A stretch of 64,000 nt of DNA from an uncultured Sphingomonadaceae bacterium (GCA_947493215.1 CANLQE010000001.1:1488001-1552000), one strand, 5' to 3'. Shown: positions 45,941-55,972, counted from the first letter of the stretch. Numbers and translations: made by a program. Notes: a model not told the origin generated them from the sequence alone.

Positions 45941-47068
45941 ATGAGTCATTATGACGTCGCCATTGTCGGAGCTGGAATTGCGGGCGCGAGCATTGCGTCT
46001 GAAATAGCTGACGATTGCTCGGTGATCATATTGGAGGCAGAAGATCAGCCGGGATATCATAGCACGGGCCGTTCCGCAGCATTCTGGACGGAAAGCTATG
46101 GCGGGCCACAGGTTCAGCCGCTGACGACTGCGTCTTTCGATTTTCTCCATAATCCACCACCGGAATTTTCAGAGACTGGTTTTCTGAAAATTCGCAGAGC
46201 AATCAATATAGGGCGTTTTGACGAACAGCATCTGATAGAGGATTTTGTGTCGGAGTTCTCAAAAAGCGGGGTCGCAATGATCCGCTGGAATCAAGATGAA
46301 ATCGCGGCCGTGGTCCCTAATTTGAAAGACGGTTGGGACCGTGCGATCTATGAGCCCGATTGCTGCGACATTGATGTGGCCGCTTTGCACATGGCCTATT
46401 TACGCAATGCGAAACGGAAGGGCGTTTCATTGTCTTGCAATGCCCAGGTAGAGCAGATTGTGCGTAAGGAGGATCAATGGACGATCACCAGTGGCAGTGA
46501 TGTGTTTCACGCCAAAAAAATCATCAATGCAGCTGGTGCATGGGCTGGCAACGTCGCCAAACTTGCCGGTGCGTTACCGATAGAAATTCAACCGATGCGT
46601 CGGACTATGGTCCAATTGCGCACCAATCCGCCCTCTTCGCCAGATATGCCGCTTGTCGTGGCTTTGGATGGCAGTTTTTATTTCAAACCTGAATCGGGTG
46701 GTAGTTTCTGGCTCAGTCCGCATGATGAAACGCCGGTAGTTGCTAGCGATGTCGCCCCGGAAGAATGGGATATAGCCTTAGCGATAGATCGCTTCCAATC
46801 TATAATGGACGTGGAAATTCAGTCCGTAAGCCGGAAATGGGCTGGCCTTCGCAGCTTTTCACCCGACCGTTTGCCTATCTATGGTTTTGACCCTGCGCGA
46901 CCTGATTTCTTTTGGTTTGCCGGGCAAGGCGGCTTTGGCATACAGACGGCACCAGCTGCTGCCAAATTGGCCAAAGCCATTTTTCTGGATGCAGAACGAG
47001 ACCCATCTGTACGGTCACTTGACGCTGGCTTATATGACCCCAAACGTTTTATTGATCGGGCGGTTTGA
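45941..47068 (+). CDS. FAD-dependent D-amino-acid dehydrogenase (D-arginine dehydrogenase-like)
   Basis: 375 residues of the DAO family. The FAD-binding GAGIAGAS motif is at residues 10-17. PGYHSTGRSAAFWTESYG and the later YEPDCCDIDVAALHMAYLR and WAGLRSFSPD, then FWFAGQGGFGIQTAPA, match D-arginine dehydrogenase (DauA) of Pseudomonas closely from memory. It should oxidise D-amino acids to 2-oxo acids. The substrate range cannot be settled by eye. No dauB (the partner L-arginine dehydrogenase) is nearby. The ribosome site is weak. Confidence 0.8.
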   Translation: MSHYDVAIVGAGIAGASIASEIADDCSVIILEAEDQPGYHSTGRSAAFWTESYGGPQVQPLTTASFDFLHNPPPEFSETGFLKIRRAINIGRFDEQHLIEDFVSEFSKSGVAMIRWNQDEIAAVVPNLKDGWDRAIYEPDCCDIDVAALHMAYLRNAKRKGVSLSCNAQVEQIVRKEDQWTITSGSDVFHAKKIINAAGAWAGNVAKLAGALPIEIQPMRRTMVQLRTNPPSSPDMPLVVALDGSFYFKPESGGSFWLSPHDETPVVASDVAPEEWDIALAIDRFQSIMDVEIQSVSRKWAGLRSFSPDRLPIYGFDPARPDFFWFAGQGGFGIQTAPAAAKLAKAIFLDAERDPSVRSLDAGLYDPKRFIDRAV

Positions 47069-47167
47069 TAATTTTGCCATTGCGCACAGCGCTTTAACGC
47101 GCAATAAATCGATCGTCCGATACGGACCGACAAAGGCCAACATAGGCTTAGGATGGAGACTGAAAAT

Positions 47168-47344
47168 ATGGCGCATAAATTTGAGATTTACAAAGATAAA
47201 AAAGGCGAATTCCGAGTTCGCTTCAAGCATAATAGTGAAATCATGTTCTCTACCGAAGGTTATGCGAGCAAAGCGAGCGCCAAAAACGCGATCGCGTCGA
47301 TCATTAAAAATGGTCCGGGCGCAGAGGTCGAAGACAACAGCTAG
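47168..47344 (+). CDS. DUF1508 (YegP-like) small protein
   Basis: 58 residues from the ATG at 47168, preceded by GGAGACT; an ATG at 47153 adds five residues. The sequence KFEIYKDKKGEFRVRFKHN followed by GYASKASAKNAIASI is the DUF1508 pattern, one copy. The fold is a small beta-alpha domain; the function is unknown, often linked to stress. It is convergent with rnhA, with a hairpin between. Confidence 0.85.
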   Translation: MAHKFEIYKDKKGEFRVRFKHNSEIMFSTEGYASKASAKNAIASIIKNGPGAEVEDNS

Positions 47345-47364
47345 GGCTGCTTGCTGAAATTTAG

Positions 47365-47394
47365 CCGTCATCCGAGCGAAAGCTGGGATGACGG
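47365..47394. repeat. 30-bp hairpin with GAAA loop (dispersed-repeat type)
   Basis: CCGTCATCC and GGATGACGG are perfect 9-bp arms; inside, AGC and GCT pair around a GAAA tetraloop. It lies between the convergent DUF1508 and rnhA genes and may end both. The GTCATCC...GGATGAC pattern resembles short palindromic repeats common in alphaproteobacterial gaps. A half-copy (TTCAGGATGACG) follows the VOC gene at about 60228-60239. Confidence 0.65.
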
Positions 47395-47397
47395 ATA

Positions 47398-47865
47398 TTA
47401 AGAGCCGTTGGCCATTACATTCATCGCTGCATCGCTTGCCAGTACATCGGCGCGTTCGTTGTCCGCGTCACCAGCATGGCCCTTGACCCAATGCCATTCG
47501 ATATCGTGGCGTTTCACCGCTTCGACGAGGTCCTGCCAGAGGTCCGCATTCTTAACTGGCTTTTTTGCCGCAGTTCGCCAGCCGTTTTTCTGCCAGTTGA
47601 AAACCCATTTGGTGATCCCGTCTTTCACATAGGTGCTGTCGATCGACAGTTTGACCTTGCAGGGCCGCTTAAGCGCGTTGAGCGCTTCAATCGCCGCGCG
47701 CAATTCCATGCGGTTATTCGTGGTATCCGGTTCGCCACCGGAAATTTCCTTTTCCTTATCGCCATGGCGGATCAGTGCACCCCAGCCGCCGGGGCCAGGA
47801 TTACCCTTGCACGCGCCATCGGTCGCGATTTCGACATAGGACAATTGGGGAGAAAGGTCGCTCAT
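47398..47865 (-). CDS. rnhA: Ribonuclease HI
   Basis: 155 residues. The catalytic carboxylates are visible in [34 protein letters not shown] and [12 protein letters not shown]. It removes the RNA strand of RNA-DNA hybrids. It overlaps thrB as ATGA and forms a probable transcript ispH-thrB-rnhA. Confidence 0.96.
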   Translation of the reverse strand: MSDLSPQLSYVEIATDGACKGNPGPGGWGALIRHGDKEKEISGGEPDTTNNRMELRAAIEALNALKRPCKVKLSIDSTYVKDGITKWVFNWQKNGWRTAAKKPVKNADLWQDLVEAVKRHDIEWHWVKGHAGDADNERADVLASDAAMNVMANGS

Positions 47866-48821
47866 GCGCCAAAAATATCCGGATTGGCTCGATAATATTT
47901 CAGGCGATTGAGAAAAGCGCCCGGGTCTTTCCGGGTCACCAGCGCGTCAGCGGGCGTGTTGATCCAGTCATAGGCACGGGTCAGTAGAAAACGCAGAGAT
48001 GCGCCTCGTGCCAGCACTGGCAGGGCCGTGCGGTCTTCTGTAGTGAGATTGAAGGTTTCGCCATAGCCTTCCAGGAGTGATTCAGAAACGGCAGCATCAA
48101 ACTGCCCGCCATCTTCCGAAAAACACCAGGCGGCGTGGGTTACCGCAACATCATAAGCGCGAATGTCGGTACAAGAAAAATAAAAGTCGATCAGGCCAGT
48201 GACCGCGTCATCGAGCATGAGAACATTATCGGGGAATAGATCCGCATGGATGACAGATTGCGGCAATCGATCTGGCCATTGCGCGTCAAGATAGTCGAGC
48301 TCGGTTGCGACCAAATCATGGAGGTCGGGCGCAATGTCATCTAATCCGCCGGGTCCACAATCCGCCGCCAGTTTACGCCAGGTATCGTGGTTCATGCTGT
48401 TGGGCCGCTGGATGGTGAAATCTTGCAGGGCATGATGCATTGCCCCCAGCGCTTCGCCTGTGGCCCGGGCTTGCAGAGCGGTTGGTATGGTCACCGAGAT
48501 GCCGGGTAAAAATTTAATCAGGCAAGCATATCGGCCACATAATTTTTGTATTTTTGTGCCGGCGCGATCTGCAATCATCGGTGGTACCGGCTGGTTCTGC
48601 TCGGCCAAATGGTCTAGCATCGCGATAAAAAACGGAAGATCGTCAGGGTCAACGCGCTTTTCATAAAGCGTCAGGATGAAACGATCTTTCGTGGTTTCAA
48701 TCAGATAATTGCTATTCTCAACCCCCTCGGCAATGCCTTTAGCAGACACCAAAGTCCCGACATCAAAGCGAGTTAGAAAGGCTTCAATCTCTTCGGCGCT
48801 AACCTTGGTATAAACGGCCAT
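47862..48821 (-). CDS. thrB: Homoserine kinase (APH-fold)
   Basis: 319 residues of the aminoglycoside-phosphotransferase-like homoserine kinase type used by alphaproteobacteria. Key segments are [27 protein letters not shown] (catalytic Asp) and [12 protein letters not shown] (metal-binding Asp). It phosphorylates homoserine for threonine synthesis. It overlaps ispH by one base and rnhA by four. Confidence 0.94.
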   Translation of the reverse strand: MAVYTKVSAEEIEAFLTRFDVGTLVSAKGIAEGVENSNYLIETTKDRFILTLYEKRVDPDDLPFFIAMLDHLAEQNQPVPPMIADRAGTKIQKLCGRYACLIKFLPGISVTIPTALQARATGEALGAMHHALQDFTIQRPNSMNHDTWRKLAADCGPGGLDDIAPDLHDLVATELDYLDAQWPDRLPQSVIHADLFPDNVLMLDDAVTGLIDFYFSCTDIRAYDVAVTHAAWCFSEDGGQFDAAVSESLLEGYGETFNLTTEDRTALPVLARGASLRFLLTRAYDWINTPADALVTRKDPGAFLNRLKYYRANPDIFGA

Positions 48822-49786
48822 CAGGCGTCTTCGAGCCCGCGAGGTAGTTTAAACACCATACGTTCGTCGGTCGTTTCGACTTTTTCTTCATCGACAATAT
48901 AGTGTTTTTCCAACTGTGTAATGACTTCGCGCACCAATATTTCTGGTGCAGAGGCGCCTGCCGTCAATCCCAACGTCTTAACATCTTTCATCCAGTTGAA
49001 ATCAATCTCATCCGCGCGCTGGATCAGATAGGAAGCTGTACCTTCCCGCTCAGCAACCTCGACTAACCGCAGGCTGTTGGAGCTATTCGGCGCGCCAATG
49101 ACCAGCACCAGCTCGCAAGACTTCGAAATGCTTTTCACGGCATCCTGCCGGTTAGAGGTAGCGTAGCAAATATCTTCGCCCTTGGGGCCAACGATAGACG
49201 GAAAGCGCTCTTTCAGTGCGGCCACGATGGCTCTTGTGTCATCGACGGAGAGCGTTGTTTGGGTCAGAAAAGATAATTTGTCCGGGTTTGCTGGAGTAAG
49301 CGCTGCGACATCATCCAATGTTTCGACCAGAGTCATCATGCCTTCTTCTACTTGGCCGAAAGTGCCGATAACTTCGGGATGATTTTCATGACCGACAAAA
49401 ACAATATGCCGTCCCGCTTCCACTTGGCGTTCGGCTTGTCGGTGTACTTTTGATACCAAAGGGCAGGTGGCGTCGAGATATTCGAGGCCCCGTTCCTCTG
49501 CTTTATGCGGCACGGCTTTGGGTACGCCATGGGCAGAAAAGACCACCGGCACGCCGTCTGGCACTTCATCCAGTTCTTCCACGAAAACAGCGCCGAGCTT
49601 CTTTAACTCATCGACAACATAGCGATTGTGGACGATTTCATGTCGAACATAGACAGGAGCGCCATATTTTTCGATCGCCAGCTCAACGATTTTTATCGCC
49701 CGATCGACGCCGGCGCAAAAGCCACGAGGGGCAGCTACAAGCAAGCTAATACGGGGTTTTTCTGATTTTGCATGATTCATAATCAA
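48821..49786 (-). CDS. ispH: 4-hydroxy-3-methylbut-2-enyl diphosphate reductase
   Basis: 321 residues. It catalyses the last step of the MEP isoprenoid pathway, forming IPP and DMAPP. The three iron-sulfur cysteines are Cys24 (RGFCAGV), Cys108 (DATCPLV) and Cys207 ([10 protein letters not shown]). [19 protein letters not shown] and [14 protein letters not shown] are also typical. It is the first gene of the ispH-thrB-rnhA run; 151 bp of gap separate its start from the divergent lipoprotein gene. Confidence 0.97.
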   Translation of the reverse strand: MIMNHAKSEKPRISLLVAAPRGFCAGVDRAIKIVELAIEKYGAPVYVRHEIVHNRYVVDELKKLGAVFVEELDEVPDGVPVVFSAHGVPKAVPHKAEERGLEYLDATCPLVSKVHRQAERQVEAGRHIVFVGHENHPEVIGTFGQVEEGMMTLVETLDDVAALTPANPDKLSFLTQTTLSVDDTRAIVAALKERFPSIVGPKGEDICYATSNRQDAVKSISKSCELVLVIGAPNSSNSLRLVEVAEREGTASYLIQRADEIDFNWMKDVKTLGLTAGASAPEILVREVITQLEKHYIVDEEKVETTDERMVFKLPRGLEDA

Positions 49787-49866
49787 AGCCTTAGTGAAAA
49801 ACAGAGACGGCGAAAAGCCCGTCTGTTCATCCTATGGATGGTTGCGCGCTCTTAAAGGCATAGATA

Positions 49867-49906
49867 AGGGTTTCGTAACCCTGAACAAGGACGCAGATAA
49901 TATCTG
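49867..49906. promoter_or_regulatory. Two small inverted repeats in the ispH/lipoprotein gap
   Basis: AGGGTT-TCGT-AACCCT (49867-49882) and CAGAT-AAT-ATCTG (49894-49906) are perfect short palindromes between the divergent genes. They could be operators or leader stems; no regulator is suggested. Confidence 0.3.
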
Positions 49907-49937
49907 TGTGAAATGGGACTAAAGGCAAGGAATAAGC

Positions 49938-50597
49938 ATGATACTCAAAGGGCGTTTCAATAAGTTGCTATTAACGGGTGGAACAGTTTTGGCTCTAGCG
50001 GGCTGTGCTCAGGATGGCGCGCTCGATGTTAGCTCTGGCGTTGGCGTCAGCGTAACGCGCACCGGCTGTCCTGCGGTTGCCGTTCCAGACCATACCGGCG
50101 ATATCACAGTTTTTGATCCGGTTAACAGCACCGACGCTAGCGCGATTGATGTCGTGGCGAATATCACAAACGTTCGCTCGACCTGCAACAGCGAAGGCGC
50201 AAAAATTTATTCCGAAGCAACGTTCGATGTTTATGCCATCCGATCTCGCCCCCAAGGCGCACGGACGGTGACTGTGCCCTATTTTTCGACCGTGGTCCGG
50301 GGCGGGACTGCTGTTGTTGCCAAACGAGTGAAGAATGTAACACTTACTTTTGCTGATGGCCAATATCGCGCGTCGGCTTCTGGAAAAGCGGGCTCTTATG
50401 TTGATGCGGCCGCTGCTCGGTTACCAGAAGATGTGATCGAACGAATTACACGCAAGAGAAAAGCTGGCGATCCCGACGCTGCTTTGGATCCTTTAGCTGA
50501 TCCTGCCGTGCGTGCAGCGGTGGCGCGCTCAACCTTTGAGCTTTTAATCGGATTTCAGCTGAGCGCGGAACAGCTGCAATATAACGCGACCCGATAA
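49938..50597 (+). CDS. Predicted outer-membrane lipoprotein, unknown function
   Basis: 219 residues. The signal peptide ends at a clear lipobox LALAGC (Cys23), so the mature protein is lipidated. The body is beta-rich (SVTRTGCPAVAVPDHTGDITVF, ATFDVYAIRSR), with three cysteines after the lipobox or at it. No family is recognised with certainty. It precedes argS by 77 bp and faces away from ispH. It may have its own promoter in the gap. Confidence 0.7.
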   Translation: MILKGRFNKLLLTGGTVLALAGCAQDGALDVSSGVGVSVTRTGCPAVAVPDHTGDITVFDPVNSTDASAIDVVANITNVRSTCNSEGAKIYSEATFDVYAIRSRPQGARTVTVPYFSTVVRGGTAVVAKRVKNVTLTFADGQYRASASGKAGSYVDAAAARLPEDVIERITRKRKAGDPDAALDPLADPAVRAAVARSTFELLIGFQLSAEQLQYNATR

Positions 50598-50674
50598 AGC
50601 TTTGTGTGGGTGATAATTTAAATTTAGCTCGGCCGGTCCGGGCTCCATAGTCTATTGAAAATTGGGGTGAAGCG

Positions 50675-52396
50675 ATGCTGTTTCATATTTTTCAGCAACA
50701 TATTGATAAAGCTTTGGATGATCTTGTGGTCAGCGGTGACCTGCCAGCTGATCTGGATCGCAAAAATGTAACATTGGAACCGCCACGCGATCCGTCTCAT
50801 GGTGACTTGTCAACAAATGCCGCGATGGTCCTGTCCAAGGCGGCTGGAGAGAAACCGCGCGACTTGGCGGAAAAAATTGTCGAAAAACTGACCGCACTGG
50901 ATGATGTCAAAACGGCAGATATGGCTGGACCAGGGTTCATAAATCTTCGCGTTAATGATGCGGTTCTCATCAAAGAACTTAAGGAAATCGAAGCGCTGGG
51001 CGTTGACTACGGCCGTTCGACGATAGGCCAAGGCGTCACTGTCAATGTGGAATATGTCTCGGCCAATCCGACGGGTCCTATGCATATGGGCCATTGTCGC
51101 GGCGCGGTGGTAGGCGATGCGCTAGCCGATTTGCTGGAATTTATCGGGCATAAAGTGATCCGTGAGTATTATGTCAATGATGCAGGGGCGCAGGTCGATA
51201 TTCTGGCGGAATCGACGCATATTCGGTATCGCGAAGCGCTCGGTGAAACGATTTTGGAGATACCCGAGGGGCTTTATCCCGGAGATTATCTAAAGCCTGT
51301 TGGTTGGGCGCTCGCCCAACAATATGGCGATCAATATCGCGATGCACCTTTTGACGAATGGCTTCCGATTTTCCGCAAAGCGGCGGTTGCAGGTATGATG
51401 GACATGATCCGGGCTGATCTTGCGATGCTCGGGATCAAACATGATGTTTTCTCGTCTGAAGCGGACCTGCATGAGGCGGGCAAGGCCGATGCTGCCGAAG
51501 CCGAATTGCGATCCCGTGATCTGGTTTATGACGGCGTATTGGAAAAGCCCAAGGGCAAGACCATTGATGATTGGGAAGCGGTTGAACTGCCGTTGTTCCG
51601 TTCGACCCAATTTGGCGATGATCAGGATCGGCCGATCAAAAAATCCAATGGCCGTTGGACCTATTTCGGCGGTGATCTCGCTTATCATTTCCAAAAAGCG
51701 CAGAATGCAGATGAACTCATCAACATTTGGGGCGCGGATCATTCTGGCACTGTGAAAAGGATCAAGGCGGCAGTTGCTGCGCTGACCAACGGCAAAACCA
51801 AATTCGATATCAAGCTGATCCAGATGGTGCGCTTGCTCCGCAATGGTGAACCGGAAAAAATGTCTAAGCGCTCGGGTAACTTCGTCACTATTGCCGATAT
51901 GGTAGAAGAAGTCGGCAAAGATGCGGTGCGTTTCACGATGCTGACCCGCAAAGCTGACGCGCAAATGGACTTTGACTTTGCCAAGGTGACAGAGGCTTCG
52001 CGGGACAATCCGGTCTTCTATGTACAATATGCGCACGCTCGGATTCAGTCTACGCTGCGCAAGGCCGCGGAAGAAGGTGTCCACCCGTCGGCAGAGCATT
52101 TGGCTTCGTTGGGCGCGGAAGAACTGGACCTGATCAAACAAGCTGCCCAGTTTCCGCGAATCGTCGAATCGGCGGCAGCCAACCGTGAGCCACATCGGGT
52201 TGCCTTTTATCTCAATGACCTAGCAGCGGCCTTTCACGCTTTTTGGAATATGGGTAACGACCGGCCAGAATTGCGGATTATCATGGTAAATGACCCTGCA
52301 ATGACATCGGCTAGGCTTTTCTTAGCTAAATATTTAGGGCAAGTGATTAAGAACGGTCTCGCGCTAATGGGGGTTAGCGCCGCTGACAAAATGTAA
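50675..52396 (+). CDS. argS: Arginyl-tRNA synthetase
   Basis: 573 residues, class I. The HIGH-like motif HMGH lies at 137-140 and the KMSKS-like KMSKR at 395-399. The N-terminal Add-1 domain and the C-terminal DALR anticodon-binding domain (TLRKAAEEG, YLNDLAAAFHAFWNMG) are recognisable. It charges tRNA-Arg. It leads the run argS, SPOR protein, nagZ, scpA, scpB, tatABC. Confidence 0.97.
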   Translation: MLFHIFQQHIDKALDDLVVSGDLPADLDRKNVTLEPPRDPSHGDLSTNAAMVLSKAAGEKPRDLAEKIVEKLTALDDVKTADMAGPGFINLRVNDAVLIKELKEIEALGVDYGRSTIGQGVTVNVEYVSANPTGPMHMGHCRGAVVGDALADLLEFIGHKVIREYYVNDAGAQVDILAESTHIRYREALGETILEIPEGLYPGDYLKPVGWALAQQYGDQYRDAPFDEWLPIFRKAAVAGMMDMIRADLAMLGIKHDVFSSEADLHEAGKADAAEAELRSRDLVYDGVLEKPKGKTIDDWEAVELPLFRSTQFGDDQDRPIKKSNGRWTYFGGDLAYHFQKAQNADELINIWGADHSGTVKRIKAAVAALTNGKTKFDIKLIQMVRLLRNGEPEKMSKRSGNFVTIADMVEEVGKDAVRFTMLTRKADAQMDFDFAKVTEASRDNPVFYVQYAHARIQSTLRKAAEEGVHPSAEHLASLGAEELDLIKQAAQFPRIVESAAANREPHRVAFYLNDLAAAFHAFWNMGNDRPELRIIMVNDPAMTSARLFLAKYLGQVIKNGLALMGVSAADKM

Positions 52397-52425
52397 GCGC
52401 TCAAAAATAGTTTACGGGGTTGAGT

Positions 52426-53064
52426 ATGTCTGATGTGAATAGCGATGGTTTGGACCTGGACGATGAAAATCGTTTGCCTTGGCTGGAATCCGCTGAAGAT
52501 TATGATGGCGAGGATGAATATTCTCCAATTCGTGTCGCCTTATTTATTGGCTTGGGCATAGCGTTGCTCGCCGCGATTGTGGGCGGCATTTACTGGATGC
52601 AGAATCGCGATGTCGGCGGACTAAGTGGCGATGGAACTCTGATTGCTGCGCAGGAGGGCGACTATAAAGTACGCCCTGACGATCCGCAGGCCAGGAAATT
52701 TGAAGGCGAAGGTGATGCAAGTTTTGCCGCTTCTGAAGGGCAAGGTACTGCGAGTAAACTGGGCACGGCTCCTCCCGTGGAAGCACCCATTAAAAAGGCC
52801 GCCTCTTCGGCACCATCGACTGCGGGTAGCGCGTTGATTCAACTCGGCGCGTTCAGCTCTGCCGGTCAAGCCGACAACGCATGGTCCGGTTTCAGCCGCC
52901 GCTTTGCCGATATCGGCGCTTTGCCGAAGAAAATTGTCCAAGGTACTGTTGAGGGTGGTACGATCTATCGCCTTAATGCGGTTGCTCCCAATGTTTCGGC
53001 AGCTCAGAAAACCTGTAATGGTCTGAAAGCGGCTGGCGAAAGTTGTATTGTCGTCCCGCAATAG
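52426..53064 (+). CDS. SPOR-domain membrane protein
   Basis: 212 residues from the ATG at 52426 (preceded by ACGGGG; a TTG at 52420 is also in frame). One TM helix (IRVALFIGLGIALLAAIVGG), a linker rich in Ala, Ser and Pro, and a C-terminal SPOR domain at about 140-212 (ALIQLGAFSSAGQADNAWSGF, ...YRLNAVAP). SPOR domains bind peptidoglycan lacking stem peptides at the division septum. It lies between argS and nagZ, consistent with a cell wall role. Confidence 0.9.
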   Translation: MSDVNSDGLDLDDENRLPWLESAEDYDGEDEYSPIRVALFIGLGIALLAAIVGGIYWMQNRDVGGLSGDGTLIAAQEGDYKVRPDDPQARKFEGEGDASFAASEGQGTASKLGTAPPVEAPIKKAASSAPSTAGSALIQLGAFSSAGQADNAWSGFSRRFADIGALPKKIVQGTVEGGTIYRLNAVAPNVSAAQKTCNGLKAAGESCIVVPQ

Positions 53065-53187
53065 GCTGCTCAAACTCTGATAATCGGGGAAACACTGTGG
53101 ACAACGGCGCTTTCCGCTTTACCGAACTGCCAAATTTCCGCATAATCTATATGTGAGTTTATGCGCGAAATTGGGTAGAGTTAAATC

Positions 53188-54195
53188 ATGAAGCCGGTAG
53201 TTTTTGGGATGTCGGGATTAAGCCTGACGGCTGATGAAAAAGCGTTTTTCAAGGAAAGCGATCCCGCCGGATATATTATTTTTGGCCGCAATATTGAAAG
53301 TAAAGAGCAATTACGGGCGCTGACCGATGAGCTGCGCGTTTTGCATGGTCGCGAAGATGTTGCCATCTTGATTGATCAGGAAGGTGGCCGCGTCACCCGG
53401 ATGCAAGAACCGATCTGGCCCAAATTCCCTCCCGGCGAAACCTTTGATAAGCTTTATGATATTGCGCCAGCAACCGCGATCGAGGCAGCACGCCTTAACG
53501 CACAGGCGATTGCCGAAAGCCTCCGCGAAGTCGGCATAACCGTCAATTGCCTGCCGTTGCTGGATGTCCGGCAACCGGAAACGGTTGATGCCATTGGCAA
53601 CCGCGCCATGGGTAGCGAGCCCATGCAGGTGGCGGCTTTGGGCCGCGCGGTGATTTATGGCCAGACCAAAGGCGGCGCGGTGAGCGTCGTCAAACATATG
53701 CCGGGCCATGGCCGGGCCGTGGTGGATAGCCATATGGAATTACCGAAGGTGACAGCGTCCGCCGAAGAGCTGGAAATCGATCTGGCACCGTTTCGGTCGC
53801 TGTCGGGCGCGCCGATGGGGATGACCGCGCATATCGTCTATACCGCTTGGGACGCTGAACGCTGTGCCAGCCTGTCACCGATAGTTATTGAGGATGTTAT
53901 TCGCGGTTCTATCGGCTTTGACGGGCTGCTATTCTCTGATGATCTCGACATGAAGGCGTTGAAAGGTGAAGTGCCCGAACGCGCCCGTGATGTGGTTGCT
54001 GCGGGTTGCGACATTGCGCTGAATTGCTGGGGCCGGATGGACGAGATGATCGGCATTGCGGATCTGCTCGGTGAAATTAGCGACCTTTCCCGTACGCGGC
54101 TCGATAAGGCGATGGCGATCTTGGATGACGCCGTTGAACCAGTGGAACTAGCGGATCTATTATCTCGTCGAGATGCCCTGTTGGCGGCGGCTTGA
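53188..54195 (+). CDS. nagZ: Beta-N-acetylhexosaminidase
   Basis: 335 residues of glycoside hydrolase family 3. The acid/base loop KHMPGHGRAVVDSHMELP contains the His-Asp dyad, and the nucleophile lies in LFSDDLDMKAL. It removes GlcNAc from recycled muropeptides in the cytoplasm; no signal peptide is present. It overlaps scpA by one base (TGATG). An upstream 123-bp gap holds no obvious element. Confidence 0.95.
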   Translation: MKPVVFGMSGLSLTADEKAFFKESDPAGYIIFGRNIESKEQLRALTDELRVLHGREDVAILIDQEGGRVTRMQEPIWPKFPPGETFDKLYDIAPATAIEAARLNAQAIAESLREVGITVNCLPLLDVRQPETVDAIGNRAMGSEPMQVAALGRAVIYGQTKGGAVSVVKHMPGHGRAVVDSHMELPKVTASAEELEIDLAPFRSLSGAPMGMTAHIVYTAWDAERCASLSPIVIEDVIRGSIGFDGLLFSDDLDMKALKGEVPERARDVVAAGCDIALNCWGRMDEMIGIADLLGEISDLSRTRLDKAMAILDDAVEPVELADLLSRRDALLAAA

Positions 54196-54974
54196 TGGCA
54201 GAGGAGGAACCCGAACGCTTTTTCTTTCCGCCGACGCCGGCTGACGAAGATGCGTCGCTGACATTGAATATCGACGGCTGGGAAGGGCCGCTTGATCTTT
54301 TGCTCGCATTGGCGCGCAATCAAAAGGTTGATTTGCGCGAAATTTCAATCCTCGAGCTGGTCCAACAATATCTCAAATATATTGCGGACGCACAGAGTTT
54401 GAAGCTGGAGCTGGCGGCAGATTATCTGGTGATGGCGGCGTGGCTGACCTATTTGAAATCCGGTCTGCTGCTACCCAAAGACCCTGAAATTGATCCTTCG
54501 CCCGAAGAATTGGCGCTGCGCCTGCAAATGCGGTTGGAACGACTGAATGCTATGCGGGAGGCAGGGGCCAGATTGCTCGCCCGCGACCGCATTGGCCGGG
54601 ACGTCTTTGCCCGCGGCGCTCCGGAGGGACTGCGAGTCGTCAAAAATCGCCATTGGCAGGCGGAATATTATGACCTGATCTCTGCCTATGGCCGTGTCAA
54701 ATTGCGCAGCGTTCCGCCGGTGCATATTGTCAAACAGCGCATGGTGATGACGTTGGAAGATGCATTGGCGCGGGTATCGCTGATGCTGGGGGAGGCGATT
54801 GACTGGATGGATATCCGCGAGTTTCTGCCACCCGGCGCGCCGCCACAATTGCGCAAATCGGCATTGGCATCGAGTTTTGTGGCTGCGCTGGAACTGGCGC
54901 GGCAGGGGAAATTGGTGCTTAGTCAGGAAGAGAGCTTTGCGCCGCTAAAATTGAAAGCAAATAGTGATGGATGA
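54195..54974 (+). CDS. scpA: Segregation and condensation protein ScpA
   Basis: 259 residues from the ATG at 54195, overlapping the nagZ stop. NIDGWEGPLDLLLALARNQKVDL is the standard N-terminal kleisin pattern, with LAADYLVMAAWLTYLKSGLLLP after it. It bridges the SMC heads with ScpB in chromosome condensation. It overlaps scpB. Confidence 0.95.
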   Translation: MAEEEPERFFFPPTPADEDASLTLNIDGWEGPLDLLLALARNQKVDLREISILELVQQYLKYIADAQSLKLELAADYLVMAAWLTYLKSGLLLPKDPEIDPSPEELALRLQMRLERLNAMREAGARLLARDRIGRDVFARGAPEGLRVVKNRHWQAEYYDLISAYGRVKLRSVPPVHIVKQRMVMTLEDALARVSLMLGEAIDWMDIREFLPPGAPPQLRKSALASSFVAALELARQGKLVLSQEESFAPLKLKANSDG

Positions 54975-55674
54975 GCCAACAGGTAATGATCGTAGCTTGA
55001 TCATGGGCATGAACGCGGAAATGGATGAAGGCACACGGGCTGTTGAAGCTACCCTGTTTGCGTCTGAAAATCCTATGACAATTGCAGACATGAAACTCTA
55101 CGTTGGTGAAGAAGTTGATATTCGCGCTGCGCTGAATGATTTGCAAAACGACTATTCCGGGCGCGGTATATCGCTGATTAAAACGGGCGACCGCTGGCAT
55201 TTTCAAACCGCTCACGATCTGTCGCACCTGTTGCGCCGTGAGCGCGCGGAGCTGCGTAAATTGAGCCGCGCTGGCATGGAGACATTGGCGATCATTGCTT
55301 ATCACGAACCGGTCAGCAGGGCTGAAATCGAAGCCATCAGAGGTGTTCAGGTGGCCAAAGGTACGCTGGATGTGTTGATGGAGGCGGGGTGGGTCCGCCC
55401 CGCAGGTCGCCGCGAAGTGCCGGGCAGGCCCCTAATTTATGCAACAACGGCGGAATTTTTGACGCATTTCGGTCTGCAAACCCGCAAGGAGTTGCCGGGT
55501 ATAGATGATCTGAAAGCCGCCGGTTTGCTTGACCCGGTGGACTTGGCATTGGAACGATTGGAGATGGAAGCAGAAGATGAATTGCCGCTGGAACAAGAGC
55601 TTAACGAAGATGGTCTAGAAGAAAATGATGATGACGCTCCCGATTCACTGGAAAACGAGGCGGAAAGCGCTTAA
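54967..55674 (+). CDS. scpB: Segregation and condensation protein ScpB
   Basis: 235 residues from the ATG at 54967 (other ATG codons at 55003 and 55009 are in frame). It has a double winged-helix core: ATLFASENPMTIADMKLYVG, then LSRAGMETLAIIAYHEPVSRAEIEAIRGV. The C-terminal tail is acidic. It pairs with ScpA. It overlaps scpA by 8 bp. The tatA start lies 28 bp after its stop. Confidence 0.94.
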   Translation: MDEPTGNDRSLIMGMNAEMDEGTRAVEATLFASENPMTIADMKLYVGEEVDIRAALNDLQNDYSGRGISLIKTGDRWHFQTAHDLSHLLRRERAELRKLSRAGMETLAIIAYHEPVSRAEIEAIRGVQVAKGTLDVLMEAGWVRPAGRREVPGRPLIYATTAEFLTHFGLQTRKELPGIDDLKAAGLLDPVDLALERLEMEAEDELPLEQELNEDGLEENDDDAPDSLENEAESA

Positions 55675-55702
55675 GTATAAGGCTTAGATCAGGAGATTTT
55701 CG

Positions 55703-55930
55703 ATGCAACCGAGTATTTGGCAGATTTTAATTGTAGCAGCTTTGGTGCTGATCCTGTTCGGTCGCGGCCGGATTTCGGAGATGATGGGTGATGTGGGTAA
55801 AGGCATTAAGTCCTTTAAAAAAGGCATTACCGAGGAAGAGGAAAGCGTAAAGGCTTCTGCCCAGATTGACAGCAAACCAGCGGATGTCAGCGCAGATAAA
55901 GCCACCACATCCGACAAGACAGCTGGTTAA
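55703..55930 (+). CDS. tatA: Twin-arginine translocase protein TatA
   Basis: 75 residues: a single TM helix ([19 protein letters not shown]), the conserved [17 protein letters not shown] hinge and amphipathic helix, then a polar tail. A good AGGAG site precedes the ATG. It forms the pore-side of the Tat system. It is the first of tatABC. Confidence 0.95.
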   Translation: MQPSIWQILIVAALVLILFGRGRISEMMGDVGKGIKSFKKGITEEEESVKASAQIDSKPADVSADKATTSDKTAG

Positions 55931-55972
55931 GGCTGGTTCGCTGATCTAGGCGGGACCTAGCGGCGCGCAGAT

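Noticed and set aside
51290-52195. 301-codon minus-strand frame opposite argS
   Set aside because: argS is a clear family match on the plus strand and the antisense product has no recognisable domain.
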